Positions 34,259 through 43,068 of a DNA stretch of 64,000 nucleotides are shown here, in pieces (within the stretch, counting starts at the first letter, position 1; every line of letters begins with the position of its first letter). The notes beneath the pieces were generated by a model that searched no databases, was not told where the DNA came from, and worked only from the letters and a program-made list of their open reading frames with translations. Source of the DNA: Paenibacillus prosopidis (GTDB lineage Bacteria; Bacillota; Bacilli; Paenibacillales; Paenibacillaceae); NCBI RefSeq assembly GCF_003337375.1, contig NZ_QPJD01000005.1:357599-421598 (forward strand), in the 5' to 3' direction. Position numbers and translations under genes: made by a program.

Positions 34259-37200
34259 CTATTTGACATAACAAGCTTTGCCCGTCCCGCGTTGGGGGTC
34301 GCCAAACACCGCATTCGAGCAAGAAATGCTGTTCGTCGCAGTTTGGTAACTGAACCAGCCGTTAGCGCCGAAGGCAACCAGCTTTTCACCGGAAAAACTG
34401 CAGGTCTGGCCTTCCCATGAACAATACTGGAAGCCGCTTATCGGGCCGGTATGAAAAGAGGTAATCGCTTTAGGGCTGTCCTTACCGTTATGGGCCCATA
34501 GGGACACCCAATAGGTGGTGTTCGCTTGCAGGTTGTTGAAAGTATAAGTTGGTGTTGTGAAGCCTTGACTGGTGCCTGTGATGGCTTTCCCTGCATAGGC
34601 ATCATTCTTGCTCGCATACAGGGCTGTATATACTCCGTGGTGTTCTGCGCCGTTAAAGACAGGCTGACTGCCTTCGTCGAGAATATCGAAGCCAATGGTG
34701 ACACTGCTGCCATTAAGCTGGAAGCGAATGTTTTCAGGAACGCTCGGCGCATCCGAAACCGGAGTGAACGAGGCTGAAACCGCATCCTGACCTACACCTT
34801 GCGCGTTGACGCCGGCAACGTGAACCTGGGCCGGAACGCCATTGGCCAATCCGCCGATATAGCCGGAAGTAGCGGTTGGCGGCACTTCAACCGGTCCGAA
34901 GGTCTGACCGTTCTGAGTCGCCCAGATCCGATAGCCGCTCGTTTGCGGGTTGGCCGGCTTGCCTCCCCAGGAGACCTGCAGATTTTTATTGCCCGCAGTC
35001 ACCGAGTAGATTGTAGGCGCACCGGGAGCTCCGATAGGCAGGGTCGGAATCGGAAGCGTCTGATTGGTATTCGATCCATAGGTCACAGCCGTAGGCTTCC
35101 AATCATCGGCGCCCTTGAGATAAGTATCCGCCGCGAGCGCCGCAGCTTCGGCATCGCTCAGCGGGACGTTGGTGTTCGGGGAAACGGATTCCCGCTGACC
35201 GATATCGAAAGCAGTCCACCCGCCATTGCCGTCCGGATAAAGCGTTTTGTACTCGCGGTAGGTGGACGTCGGCAGGTAGTTGGTGGGCGTCACTCCAGGA
35301 GGCGCATATTCCGCTGGAATGAATTCGATCCAACCTGGAGTTTTCACCTGCGGCCCCATTTTGGTATTCAGGAAATAAACGGTGGAATAGGCTCCCCAAG
35401 GGCGTCCCAGCCAGACGTTATCCATGTACTGGTCATCGAACAGCAGGGTGTTATTGTTGAACACAAAGCCGCTGTCTTCGCTCGCTGATTCGCGTTTTTG
35501 CGCCGTGATGGTGACTTGGCCTCGCAGATCCGTGTGTACCTTGGCCTTTATCGTGGTATTGTCAAATACCGCCTTGCCGTTGCCGAAGATAAAGTCTACA
35601 TAACCTTCCACATAGCTGTTATTGAAATAGGCCCGTTTATTGTTATGCACGTACAGGGTGTCCTGGCCGCCCAAGAACATGACGGCCCGGTAGACCGCAC
35701 GGTCACCCTTCGTCAAGAGCGCTACCGCCTGCTCGTTGGCTTCATAACCCGGCGCTTCGTAGTTCGCGGTATTTTCAAATGTCAGGTTTGTGGCGTAGAA
35801 GTCGCTGCCGGTAACCGTAACCGTGGCGCTGCCGCTGGTCCCGTACGGCTGCCCGGTAGCCGGGTTTATCTTCTTGTTATAGTCATTGCCTGTAATCTTC
35901 ACTTTGGAGGCGTCTGTTCCCATGCCGACCAGAGCTACGTTGTTCTTGCTAATCAGCAGTTTTTCCTTGTACGTGCCGGGCGCCACTTCAATGATTCCGC
36001 CGCTTTGAGGCAAAGCGGCAATGGCTGCGGCGATGGTGGAGTAATCCCCGGAACCGTCTGCCGCTACCTGGATGTTAGGCGGCGAGAAGAAGCGCACTCC
36101 AATATCGCGCTGGCCGGGCCTTTGCCCGGGGTACTTCGCTAGATAGTTGATATCATCGACCGGCGTATCGGTGATGATAAACCCGAATTTGGCGGTATCG
36201 TGCCAAAACTCCGATAAAAAGCGGTGATCGGTACAGCCTCCGCCGCTTACCGTTACTGCGGTCTGACCGGAACTGCCGCATTCCTTCTCATTCATAGAAC
36301 CGAGCGGACCGCAGACCCCTCCTTCCCACCAGGTACCGGAATCGCCGCCGAGATAGTTGGGATCCGCAGCCACCGTGCGGGTACACAGTTTCTTGGGAAC
36401 ATAGACGCCAACACTGCGCCCGGATTGCCATGTTTCGGTGAACAGATCGTCCGCGCCATTGTTGAGAACGGCTCCCGTCGCTTTGATTTCGATCTCCGGA
36501 GCAAGAAGCCCCTCGTTTTTGTCCTGGTCGTCAAACCAATTTTTCCAGCGCGTAAAATCATTGATAGCCCATGAGGCGTCTCCAGTCTGTTGTTCTTTGT
36601 CGTAGGCCCGGTCGGAGAAGTAGACGGGCATGACGTAAAGGAACGATAAGTCATATTCGCTCAGAGTCTCGCCATATCTCTCCTGATAATGGGCCCTGAC
36701 CTTGGCGGAATAGTCAGCCGGACCGTCAAAAAAGGTCGTCGCAAACTTGAGGACAACATGGCTGGCTATCCAAGTACCGAAATCAGCATCGTCAGCTACA
36801 AAGTATCGAGACAATAGAGTGGCCACATCGCGTACATTCTCAGTTCCGCGCAGATCAAGAAAAACGAACCCCTGATAACTGTTCATATAGAGTTCATGCA
36901 GAGTATCATACAAACTTGACGGATGAATACCGCTACTGGCACAAGTCGGGTGCTCCGCGGTCTTGCCATATCCATCGACGCCATTATAGCAAAGATTCAG
37001 CTGGCTAATTGTTCCCCAGTCGAGCGGCTTTTTCCCCGCAGGAGAACCTTCTCTTTCCCAGCGGTAAATGTCGGAGTACTCCGGACGGTCCAGCATACGC
37101 GTCAGGGTTTGATCGTGAAACAGGTAGGGAACGTAATCACTGGTTTGATAGACATCCAGTTCCATGGCTTCAATGCCGTAGTTCATGACATTGACAGCCG

Positions 37201-37513
37201 ATTCTTTGGTATTTTCCGGGTGGTTGTGATCAACCACTCCCCGGTGAGCGATGACAATTACCGGCGACACGTCCCGGAAGTCTTGGTTCGATTCACTAAA
37301 GGGTAAAGTGCGATGGTTCAATGCATCGAGCAGTTTACCCGGCAGCGTGGAATCCGTGACGTTATAATAAGGCGGGTCATTTCGATATTCTAATGCGGAA
37401 GCGGTCGGGATGAATGCTTGAAAGTTTAATGCTCCAAAGAGCATTGCGGCTAATATCAGCCACTTCATGAATGAAAAAATACGTCTATTACGTTTGTTCT
37501 TAATTGTTCTCAT
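34259..37513 (-). CDS. secreted GDPD-like / pectinesterase / FN3 multidomain protein
   Basis: A 1084-residue exported protein; the signal peptide ends near PTASA-LEY. Residues about 80-460 are a GDPD-like phosphodiesterase domain (VIVIAHRGVVDHNHPENT, MELDVYQTSDYVPYLFHDQTLTR). Residues about 475-790 form a pectin methylesterase beta-helix (VAADGSGDYSTIAAAI, NLTFENTA, EQAVALLTKGDRAVYRAVMFLGGQDTLYV, YVEGYVDFIFGNGKAVFD, WLGRPWG). Two FN3 domains follow at about 835-920 and 925-1020. The final 60-residue Cys-rich module has CSWEGQTCSFSG and FGDPQRGTGKACYV. The catalytic Asp pair and Arg of pectinesterases are present. Third from the 3' side of a plant-material-degrading operon; the fusion is rare to my knowledge. 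Confidence 0.88.
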   Translation of the reverse strand: MRTIKNKRNRRIFSFMKWLILAAMLFGALNFQAFIPTASALEYRNDPPYYNVTDSTLPGKLLDALNHRTLPFSESNQDFRDVSPVIVIAHRGVVDHNHPENTKESAVNVMNYGIEAMELDVYQTSDYVPYLFHDQTLTRMLDRPEYSDIYRWEREGSPAGKKPLDWGTISQLNLCYNGVDGYGKTAEHPTCASSGIHPSSLYDTLHELYMNSYQGFVFLDLRGTENVRDVATLLSRYFVADDADFGTWIASHVVLKFATTFFDGPADYSAKVRAHYQERYGETLSEYDLSFLYVMPVYFSDRAYDKEQQTGDASWAINDFTRWKNWFDDQDKNEGLLAPEIEIKATGAVLNNGADDLFTETWQSGRSVGVYVPKKLCTRTVAADPNYLGGDSGTWWEGGVCGPLGSMNEKECGSSGQTAVTVSGGGCTDHRFLSEFWHDTAKFGFIITDTPVDDINYLAKYPGQRPGQRDIGVRFFSPPNIQVAADGSGDYSTIAAAIAALPQSGGIIEVAPGTYKEKLLISKNNVALVGMGTDASKVKITGNDYNKKINPATGQPYGTSGSATVTVTGSDFYATNLTFENTANYEAPGYEANEQAVALLTKGDRAVYRAVMFLGGQDTLYVHNNKRAYFNNSYVEGYVDFIFGNGKAVFDNTTIKAKVHTDLRGQVTITAQKRESASEDSGFVFNNNTLLFDDQYMDNVWLGRPWGAYSTVYFLNTKMGPQVKTPGWIEFIPAEYAPPGVTPTNYLPTSTYREYKTLYPDGNGGWTAFDIGQRESVSPNTNVPLSDAEAAALAADTYLKGADDWKPTAVTYGSNTNQTLPIPTLPIGAPGAPTIYSVTAGNKNLQVSWGGKPANPQTSGYRIWATQNGQTFGPVEVPPTATSGYIGGLANGVPAQVHVAGVNAQGVGQDAVSASFTPVSDAPSVPENIRFQLNGSSVTIGFDILDEGSQPVFNGAEHHGVYTALYASKNDAYAGKAITGTSQGFTTPTYTFNNLQANTTYWVSLWAHNGKDSPKAITSFHTGPISGFQYCSWEGQTCSFSGEKLVAFGANGWFSYQTATNSISCSNAVFGDPQRGTGKACYVK

Positions 37514-37605
37514 TCCTTTCGCTTAACAAATTTGATTACTACCCACCCACTGGCAATCGGTCGTAAAAATTTTCTACCGCATCACCTCCAAAATCAATCT
37601 GTCTC

Positions 37606-38403
37606 TTATTCCGGGCCGGCGTTCAGCAGCTGGATCATTTGCTCATGCACGCAAATACTCGCTGCCGCAACACCGCCACAGTAGATCATGCCGATCTCGT
37701 TTCCTTGCAGGTCCGAGAACTTGCCGCCTATTTCCTCCAAAATAACCCGGACTGCCGCATAATCCCAAGCATTCACAAAATATTGAGCGAATCCGCCCAA
37801 ACTGCCTGTAGCCAGGTCACACAGCTCCATCGTCGTAGCCCCGTAAACCCTTACTCCTCTCACACGGGCTGCCAGCCTGTACAACTGCGGCCACTGCCGG
37901 ATTTCCTCCACATCTTTCCAAGGCGTATTAACGGCAACTAGCTCATTTTCAAGCACACTGCTGCGGTTGATGGAGTCAAGCCTGTTCTCATTGAGAAACG
38001 CTCCTTCACCTTTAATAGCATGGTACAGTTTTCCTGCCATCACATCGTAAACAATACCGAACACTCCCTGATCATCACAGCAAAAAGCAACCGATATGGC
38101 AAAATCCTTCTTTCGGTTAATAAAATTGCTTGTCCCGTCAATGGGATCGATAATCCATAAATAAGGGCTGTCCGACAACGTATTTCCCACGTTTTCCTCG
38201 CCCAAAATGTTATGTAGCGGATAGTGCTGCCGAATATTGTTCACAAAATAAGCTTCAATTTCACGGTCTACCGCTGTCACGAGATCTGAGTGGCTGGATT
38301 TGAGCTTAATATCAAGGGTTTGATGTATTCGTTCCTTAATAATCTCTCCTGCCTCCGTTACCCAATCGAGTGCATTCCGGTACATTTCATTTTTCACTTG
38401 CAT
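37606..38403 (-). CDS. inositol monophosphatase-family phosphatase
   Basis: A 265-residue Mg-dependent, Li-sensitive-type sugar/inositol phosphatase. Metal site motifs: DLVTAVDREIE, ILGEENVG, WIIDPIDGTSNFINRKKDFAISVA and the C-terminal NAWDYAAVRVILEEIGG. Members hydrolyse inositol 1-phosphate, 3'-phosphoadenosine phosphate or fructose bisphosphate. TAGGAG is eight bases before ATG 38403. It is the first gene of the operon divergent from the LacI regulator, so phosphoinositol is an attractive but unproven substrate. Confidence 0.9.
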   Translation of the reverse strand: MQVKNEMYRNALDWVTEAGEIIKERIHQTLDIKLKSSHSDLVTAVDREIEAYFVNNIRQHYPLHNILGEENVGNTLSDSPYLWIIDPIDGTSNFINRKKDFAISVAFCCDDQGVFGIVYDVMAGKLYHAIKGEGAFLNENRLDSINRSSVLENELVAVNTPWKDVEEIRQWPQLYRLAARVRGVRVYGATTMELCDLATGSLGGFAQYFVNAWDYAAVRVILEEIGGKFSDLQGNEIGMIYCGGVAAASICVHEQMIQLLNAGPE

Positions 38404-38570
38404 GCTTCCAGCTCCTAGATTGATCTTTTTTGATAAAAACCACTCAAATTTAATTAAAATTTTTACTTACTTTATAGTGTTTAATTTACTATATGAGTGT
38501 AAATTTAAATCATTAATTATGTAAAGATATTATTAATCCGGTCATAATCACGACTTTTCCCTTCCCATTT

Positions 38571-38600
38571 TTGGATTAAGTGATTATAATGAGATAATAT
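38571..38600 (+). promoter_or_regulatory. putative promoter of the lacI-type gene
   Basis: TTGGAT, 18-bp spacer, TAATAT, about 40 bp before the start codon. The 239-bp divergent region (38404-38642) is very AT-rich and contains the palindrome TTTAATTAAA at 38450-38459 on the operon side; no convincing classical LacI operator was found. Confidence 0.45.
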
Positions 38601-38642
38601 TCAAGTAAATATATTACTAATAATTTTAGGAGCTTGATGCAC

Positions 38643-39632
38643 ATGGCCACAATTAAAGACATAGCCTTACTCGCTAACGTTTCCACGACCACCGTCTCAC
38701 GGGTGCTGAATAACGATCAATCCTTCAGCGTCTCTGAAATAACCCGGAGCAAAGTGTTGGAAGCTGCGAAGCAGCTGGAATATAAGACAGTTGTGGCACG
38801 GTACAACAAAAAATATTACCGGCTGGCTCTCGTCTACAAGCCTGATATCTTCTACAGCCATTTGGAAAATGATTTCCACTTTTCCATCCGTAATGGCATC
38901 GATAAAATCTGCTCGCAGTACGAAATTGACATCGTTAATGTATTTAATACCTCGAATGTGACTTTCGAGAATTTGCACGGAGCCATTATTCAAGGGAACT
39001 ACACAAATGAAGAGATCAATCTCATGGTATCCTCGCTTCATACGAATAATATTTTGATCATCGGCAGATCTCCGAATGACAACAAATATGACAACGTCTG
39101 GTTCGATACGAGACGAGCCATCCATTCGGCATTGAACTATTTAACGGACCTTGGGCATCGCGACATTGGATATTTGGGCAGCATGGAGAGCGTAGATCTC
39201 GAAATGGATGACAGGAGGGATCAAATCTTTCTCCGGTATATGTCCAAATTCCCGGAGTTTAAGTCATCGCGGATATACATTGGAGAAAATCTTAAGAGCG
39301 GATACAAGTTAATGGAACGCGCATACCAAGATGGACCGCTTCCATCGGCATTTTTTGTCGCCAATGACCCGATAGCGATTGGAGCGCTGGACTTCCTGAA
39401 AGAGAACCATATTCCGGTTCCCGAGACGTTCAGCATCGTGGGCTTTGATGGCAATCAGCTGGCGCCCTATACCACTCCTCCGCTGACAACCGTACAAATC
39501 CCTACAGAATATATGGGGAGAGTCGCCATACAAGCACTAATTGAAAAAATCGAGGATGCCCGCCATCTGACAAAAAAGGTACTGGTTCCGACGGAGTTGA
39601 TCATTCGTGAAAGCAGCAGATCTTTTAGGTAG
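38643..39632 (+). CDS. LacI-family transcriptional regulator
   Basis: A 329-residue LacI/GalR regulator: helix-turn-helix MATIKDIALLANVSTTTVSRVLN, hinge around LEYKTVVA, and a sugar-binding-like effector domain (GAIIQGNYTNEEI, LGHRDIGYLGS, GPLPSAFFVANDPIAIGAL, SIVGFDGNQLAPYTTPPLTTVQIP). ATG 38643 gives the standard N-terminus; ATG 38637 is also possible behind TAGGAG. Divergently transcribed from the IMPase-GDPD/pectinesterase-ABC operon, which it most likely controls in response to a sugar or polyol. Confidence 0.92.
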   Translation: MATIKDIALLANVSTTTVSRVLNNDQSFSVSEITRSKVLEAAKQLEYKTVVARYNKKYYRLALVYKPDIFYSHLENDFHFSIRNGIDKICSQYEIDIVNVFNTSNVTFENLHGAIIQGNYTNEEINLMVSSLHTNNILIIGRSPNDNKYDNVWFDTRRAIHSALNYLTDLGHRDIGYLGSMESVDLEMDDRRDQIFLRYMSKFPEFKSSRIYIGENLKSGYKLMERAYQDGPLPSAFFVANDPIAIGALDFLKENHIPVPETFSIVGFDGNQLAPYTTPPLTTVQIPTEYMGRVAIQALIEKIEDARHLTKKVLVPTELIIRESSRSFR

Positions 39633-39727
39633 AACGTACCTTTATCGCTATTAAAAGAACATTAATGGAACAATATTACTTCCAGCTGCATATACATCAG
39701 ACAGGCTTTATCTGGGGGCTGGTGAAT

Positions 39728-40330
39728 ATGCTGTCGCTGCGTAAATTCGCTGCAATTATAATTGGAAGTATTTTGATCGCGATCGGCATTAATTTCTTTC
39801 TGATTCCGCTGGGGGTATTGGATGGCGGAATCATTGGTATCGCGCTTATAATTAACTATTTATTCAACGTAAAAGTCGGTCTGGTTATGTTATTGTGCAG
39901 TATCCCTATCTTTGTGCTGGCTTGGTATTATAACCGCGACATGCTGTATTACAGTATTATCGGGCTGCTATTTTCCAGCTATGTGATTGATTTCATGGAG
40001 CCTTATCAATATTATTTCCTCTATTACATCGAATGGACGCCGTTCACACGATCCGTACTCGGCGGTTTTATCATAGGTACCGGAATCGGCACGATGATAA
40101 GGTTTGAAAGCAGTACGGGAGGAACGGATTTGCTGGCTCAATTTTTTTCGAAGTTTGTTCCTCTAAATGTCGGTTTGATCATTTTAATGATGGACTTACT
40201 GATCATAAGCCTTGGCGAGCTGCTTCTGCCGGGAGATACCTTTTTATTATCCTTAATTACGATTACAACTGGCGGAATAGCTACAAGCTTATGCACTTTA
40301 AACCGTTCGAAATCTATATATCATCTATAA
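39728..40330 (+). CDS. YitT-family membrane protein (short form)
   Basis: A 200-residue integral membrane protein with about five hydrophobic helices and the YitT signature: AIGINFFLIPLGVLDGGIIGIALII, the glycine-rich GFIIGTGIGTMIRFESSTGGTDLLAQ. Typical YitT proteins have a C-terminal cytoplasmic DUF2179 domain of about 80 residues; it is absent here, so this is a membrane-only version. ATG 39728 was preferred over 39665 because it gives the family N-terminus. Function unknown, possibly ion or metabolite transport. Confidence 0.8.
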   Translation: MLSLRKFAAIIIGSILIAIGINFFLIPLGVLDGGIIGIALIINYLFNVKVGLVMLLCSIPIFVLAWYYNRDMLYYSIIGLLFSSYVIDFMEPYQYYFLYYIEWTPFTRSVLGGFIIGTGIGTMIRFESSTGGTDLLAQFFSKFVPLNVGLIILMMDLLIISLGELLLPGDTFLLSLITITTGGIATSLCTLNRSKSIYHL

Positions 40331-40398
40331 TATGAATATTATTTAGCGAATTCATCCAAAATACTCATGAATTAAAACAGAATGGAGGATGAATTCTT

Positions 40399-40602
40399 AT
40401 GAAACAGGATCAGCTAAACAATTCCAATAATAAGAATGAGAAGCAGCCCGTTGCCTATACCAATTTAAATCACTCGGGTACAAGCTATGCGCAAAATGCG
40501 ATTGAACATGTAAGGGCAGAAAATTCAATTAATGAAGAAGCGGCTGAAAATTTGGTGAAGCAGGTTATGCAAAATAAGGATAGCGAACTAAATAAACAAT
40601 AA
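40399..40602 (+). CDS. small hydrophilic protein, 67 aa
   Basis: An Asn/Gln/Lys/Glu-rich, Cys- and Trp-free protein (MKQDQLNNSNNKNEKQPVAY... ending DSELNKQ). The composition resembles small spore-associated proteins of bacilli, but no SASP signature is visible, so no function is assigned. GGAGG is ten bases before ATG 40399, and a strong terminator follows 10 bp after the stop, both supporting a real monocistronic gene. Confidence 0.7.
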   Translation: MKQDQLNNSNNKNEKQPVAYTNLNHSGTSYAQNAIEHVRAENSINEEAAENLVKQVMQNKDSELNKQ

Positions 40603-40611
40603 TCTTCGATA

Positions 40612-40660
40612 GCATAAAAATAACCGGCTCTAAGGCAGAGAGCCGGTTATTTTTTATGCT
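40612..40660. terminator. bidirectional terminator, perfect 21-bp stem
   Basis: Arms starting GCATAAAAAATAACCGGC (40612 on) and ending at 40660 are perfectly complementary around AAGGCAG, with A/T runs inside the arms giving terminator function in both directions. Confidence 0.9.
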
Positions 40661-40797
40661 CCGCCCTTTTCATTCCTTGCCGCTATATTATAATTGTTCT
40701 TTACCTTGCCCGTTGCCGATTCCCTGCCCTAATATAGAATAAGCAATATATGCAACTTCAGCATCCCGCGAGTCAAGTATGTAAAGGAGGGTTACGA

Positions 40798-41310
40798 GTG
40801 AATACTATTTTGCAAATACGGCCCATGGAGCACAATGATATTACCGTCATCTTTCAAACCCTTGAGCAACACGGCATCAGCAAACCTGAGGATTATATTG
40901 CGAGATGCTGGGAAGAAAATAAAACTGGTGGCCGCATCACTCTTGTAGCCTTCTACGACGGCAAATTTGCAGGATGGCTGCACCTTTTGTCCCAATCGTA
41001 TTATCCGTATTTTTCGCGGAATGGAATACCTGAGATCAACAACTTTGATGTCGTCCCTACATTACGGCGGCTTGGAATAGGCAATGCATTAATGGAGGCG
41101 ATTGAACAAATTGCGTTCGAAAAGTACGGAATCGTTGGGATTGGCGTGGGGCTTTATGCGAGCTATGGAAGCGCGCAGCGGATCTACGCGAGGAGAGGCT
41201 ACATTCCTGACGGCAGAGGTATAACATATGCAAGTGAACCCGTCGAACCCGGCAGCTCCGTCCAAGTAGATGACGACCTGGTCTTGTATTTGATTAAAGA
41301 ACCTGATTGA
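40798..41310 (+). CDS. GNAT-family N-acetyltransferase
   Basis: A 170-residue acetyl-CoA-dependent acyltransferase. The beta4-alpha3 motif is INNFDVVPTLRRLGIGNALMEAIEQIA, with GVGLYASYGSAQRIYARRGYIPDGRG forming the C-terminal part. GTG 40798 is seven bases after AAAGGAGG; the upstream frame to 40750 lacks a binding site. Substrate unknown. Single gene, followed by a repeat-rich intergenic region. Confidence 0.87.
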   Translation: MNTILQIRPMEHNDITVIFQTLEQHGISKPEDYIARCWEENKTGGRITLVAFYDGKFAGWLHLLSQSYYPYFSRNGIPEINNFDVVPTLRRLGIGNALMEAIEQIAFEKYGIVGIGVGLYASYGSAQRIYARRGYIPDGRGITYASEPVEPGSSVQVDDDLVLYLIKEPD

Positions 41311-41338
41311 TATTTAAAACTCAGAACTCACTCCCCAC

Positions 41339-41523
41339 TAACGGATAACCTCCCGTTAATTGTTCAATTTATCGATATCATAATCGTATAAATGGAATTC
41401 CTCCCATTAATTTCATCCGAATTGCTCAATGATAAAGAAATCGCCTAAATTAGAGGGAGGTTTTCCAGTTAGATGGATCTTCACAATTTCGATGACAATG
41501 TTAACTGGAGGATTTCCCTCTAA
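41339..41523. repeat. cluster of four related 21-23-bp hairpin repeats
   Basis: Copies at 41339-41359 and 41390-41410 (minus orientation), 41450-41471 and 41501-41523 (plus orientation). They share the pattern TTAAxxGGAGGxxxTCCxxTTA. Each is an imperfect palindrome with GGAGG in or near the loop, and the last two can also pair with each other over 17 of 22 bases. No gene lies in 41311-41592. Confidence 0.65.
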
Positions 41524-41592
41524 GTTAAAGAAAGGGGCGCAGTCGGAGCCTAGGCGCTCCTACACGTTCAATAGTTGATCGTTATTTCCAAA

Positions 41593-42150
41593 TTATCTCC
41601 TAACAAGCTTAAGAAACTCTCTCATGAAACCGGGAAGATCCGGCCATAATTGACCTGATACCAGGTTACCATCCACATAAGGCGTTTGGTTCGTATAGAA
41701 CGCCCCCAGATTTTCCACATCGAAACGGCAGGCAGGATAGGCTGTCATGGTTCGTCCCGTAAAGTACCGTTTATTTTTTAACGCATTCAGCACGAGAACC
41801 GCGTGGCAGATCGCGCCGACGGGTTTATTCATTTCGAAAAAATGACTGACGATTCTGGGGATATGTCTGTCCAGCCGGATGTATTCAGGGGCTCTCCCGC
41901 CCGGAATGAAAAGGCCGTGGTAATCTTCTGGGATGACTTCGCTGAACGAGAGATGCGACCCCAGCTGATACCCCGGTTTTTCCGTATAGGTTTCCAATCC
42001 CTCAAAATCATGAACGACAGTTCGCAGCACCTTTCTCATTGGTGAAGCAATGACGGCCTCATAACCTTCCTCCAGTATCCGATAGTACGGGTAATATACT
42101 TCTAAGGCTTCTACCGCATCACCTGTCAAGATCAGAATTCTCTTAGACAT
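41593..42150 (-). CDS. DJ-1/PfpI-family protein
   Basis: A 185-residue type 1 glutamine-amidotransferase-like protein. The nucleophile elbow is GAICHAVLVLNAL, with acidic residue and loop in FIPGGRAPEYIR; other strands are RILILTGDAVEALEVYYPYY and TAYPACRFDVENLG. Members act as proteases, glyoxalases or deglycases. ATG 42150 is eight bases after AAGGGGTG; the frame extends to 42186. Function within the cell is not certain. Confidence 0.88.
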   Translation of the reverse strand: MSKRILILTGDAVEALEVYYPYYRILEEGYEAVIASPMRKVLRTVVHDFEGLETYTEKPGYQLGSHLSFSEVIPEDYHGLFIPGGRAPEYIRLDRHIPRIVSHFFEMNKPVGAICHAVLVLNALKNKRYFTGRTMTAYPACRFDVENLGAFYTNQTPYVDGNLVSGQLWPDLPGFMREFLKLVRR

Positions 42151-42289
42151 CAAAGTCACCCCTTTGAGAAAAAACGATCCCTTCATTCATACGCCCACCA
42201 CAAAAAGGATATTCCTCGCAAAGGTAAACCATCCAAGCACTGTCCGAATATAATAACGAGCATCTTATGATTGAAAGGACGAATTGGAT

Positions 42290-43000
42290 ATGCCAGCCAA
42301 AAAGATCATCATTGGAATCGAGTTCAATAACCGATCCAAGCCTGATAATGATTGGAAAATAGGTTTGACGAAATCGTGGATCGAATACAGAATGAAGATC
42401 TTTATGACATACACCTTGCAAAGCCTCAAAAAACAAACCAATCAAAAATTCTCGGTCCTTGTCCGGTATGCGAAGGATTCCGAGCGTATAATCAAGCGGA
42501 CACTGAAAAAATATAACCCGCTCCCAAGCAACATTCAATTCGTATCCAATGATCTCTATCTTGAAACCCAAAAAAAACTAACCAAGGGTTGTAACTATCT
42601 ATACCTTGTTCGTCTCGATTGTGATGATACGTACCATAAATCTTTAATCCAGCAGCTGCATAATTATCAACCAAAGCGGAGCACTCTTGCCCTCATTAAC
42701 CAAAAGGGATACGTTTACGACAGTTCGCGTCATCGCATTGCTGCCGTAACGAAATCCTCCCCGCCTTTTTATACCTTAATCTATAAAACCAACGAGTATT
42801 TTAACGGGAAACGATACAAGCTCCCCGGCGGGCATCCTTCCGTCATTAAGCTGAGGCATGAAATCCTGAACAAGAAAGGAAAGCGGAACTATCTGATCGT
42901 TATCCATCAAAAAAATACGTTAAATCAAAGAATGCTGTCCAAAAAAAATTTCGTGTCAAACCGCTCGAAAGTGAATGCCGTATTGAAGAGCTTTATTTAG
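42290..43000 (+). CDS. glycosyltransferase-like protein (rhamnosyltransferase-like)
   Basis: A 236-residue protein resembling the putative rhamnosyl-transferase family: an N-terminal WIEYRMKIFMTYTLQSLKKQTNQKFSVLVRYA block and a nucleotide-sugar site LYLVRLDCDDTYH with the D-x-D-D motif. The middle and end (GGHPSVIKLRHEIL, LIVIHQKNTLNQRML) are basic. No membrane helix. ATG 42290 was preferred to TTG 42284. Acceptor and sugar unknown. A terminator follows directly. Confidence 0.72.
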   Translation: MPAKKIIIGIEFNNRSKPDNDWKIGLTKSWIEYRMKIFMTYTLQSLKKQTNQKFSVLVRYAKDSERIIKRTLKKYNPLPSNIQFVSNDLYLETQKKLTKGCNYLYLVRLDCDDTYHKSLIQQLHNYQPKRSTLALINQKGYVYDSSRHRIAAVTKSSPPFYTLIYKTNEYFNGKRYKLPGGHPSVIKLRHEILNKKGKRNYLIVIHQKNTLNQRMLSKKNFVSNRSKVNAVLKSFI

Positions 43001-43017
43001 TTTTCCTACTCGTAACA

Positions 43018-43052
43018 TAAATGGCTGCCAATCGAGGCAGCCATTTTCTTAA
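43018..43052 (+). terminator. terminator-like hairpin
   Basis: AATGGCTGCC / GGCAGCCATT stem with ATTTTC after it, 20 bp after the glycosyltransferase stop. The stem resembles those at 253-283 and 52970-52992. Confidence 0.7.
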
Positions 43053-43068
43053 ACTATTTATTTTATCA

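Noticed and set aside
34799..35488. 229-codon plus-strand frame
   Set aside because: Antisense to the pectinesterase domain, which is unambiguously coding.
38404..38642. A classical LacI operator in the divergent region
   Set aside because: Only AT-rich palindromes such as TTTAATTAAA were seen; none has the central CG typical of LacI-family operators.
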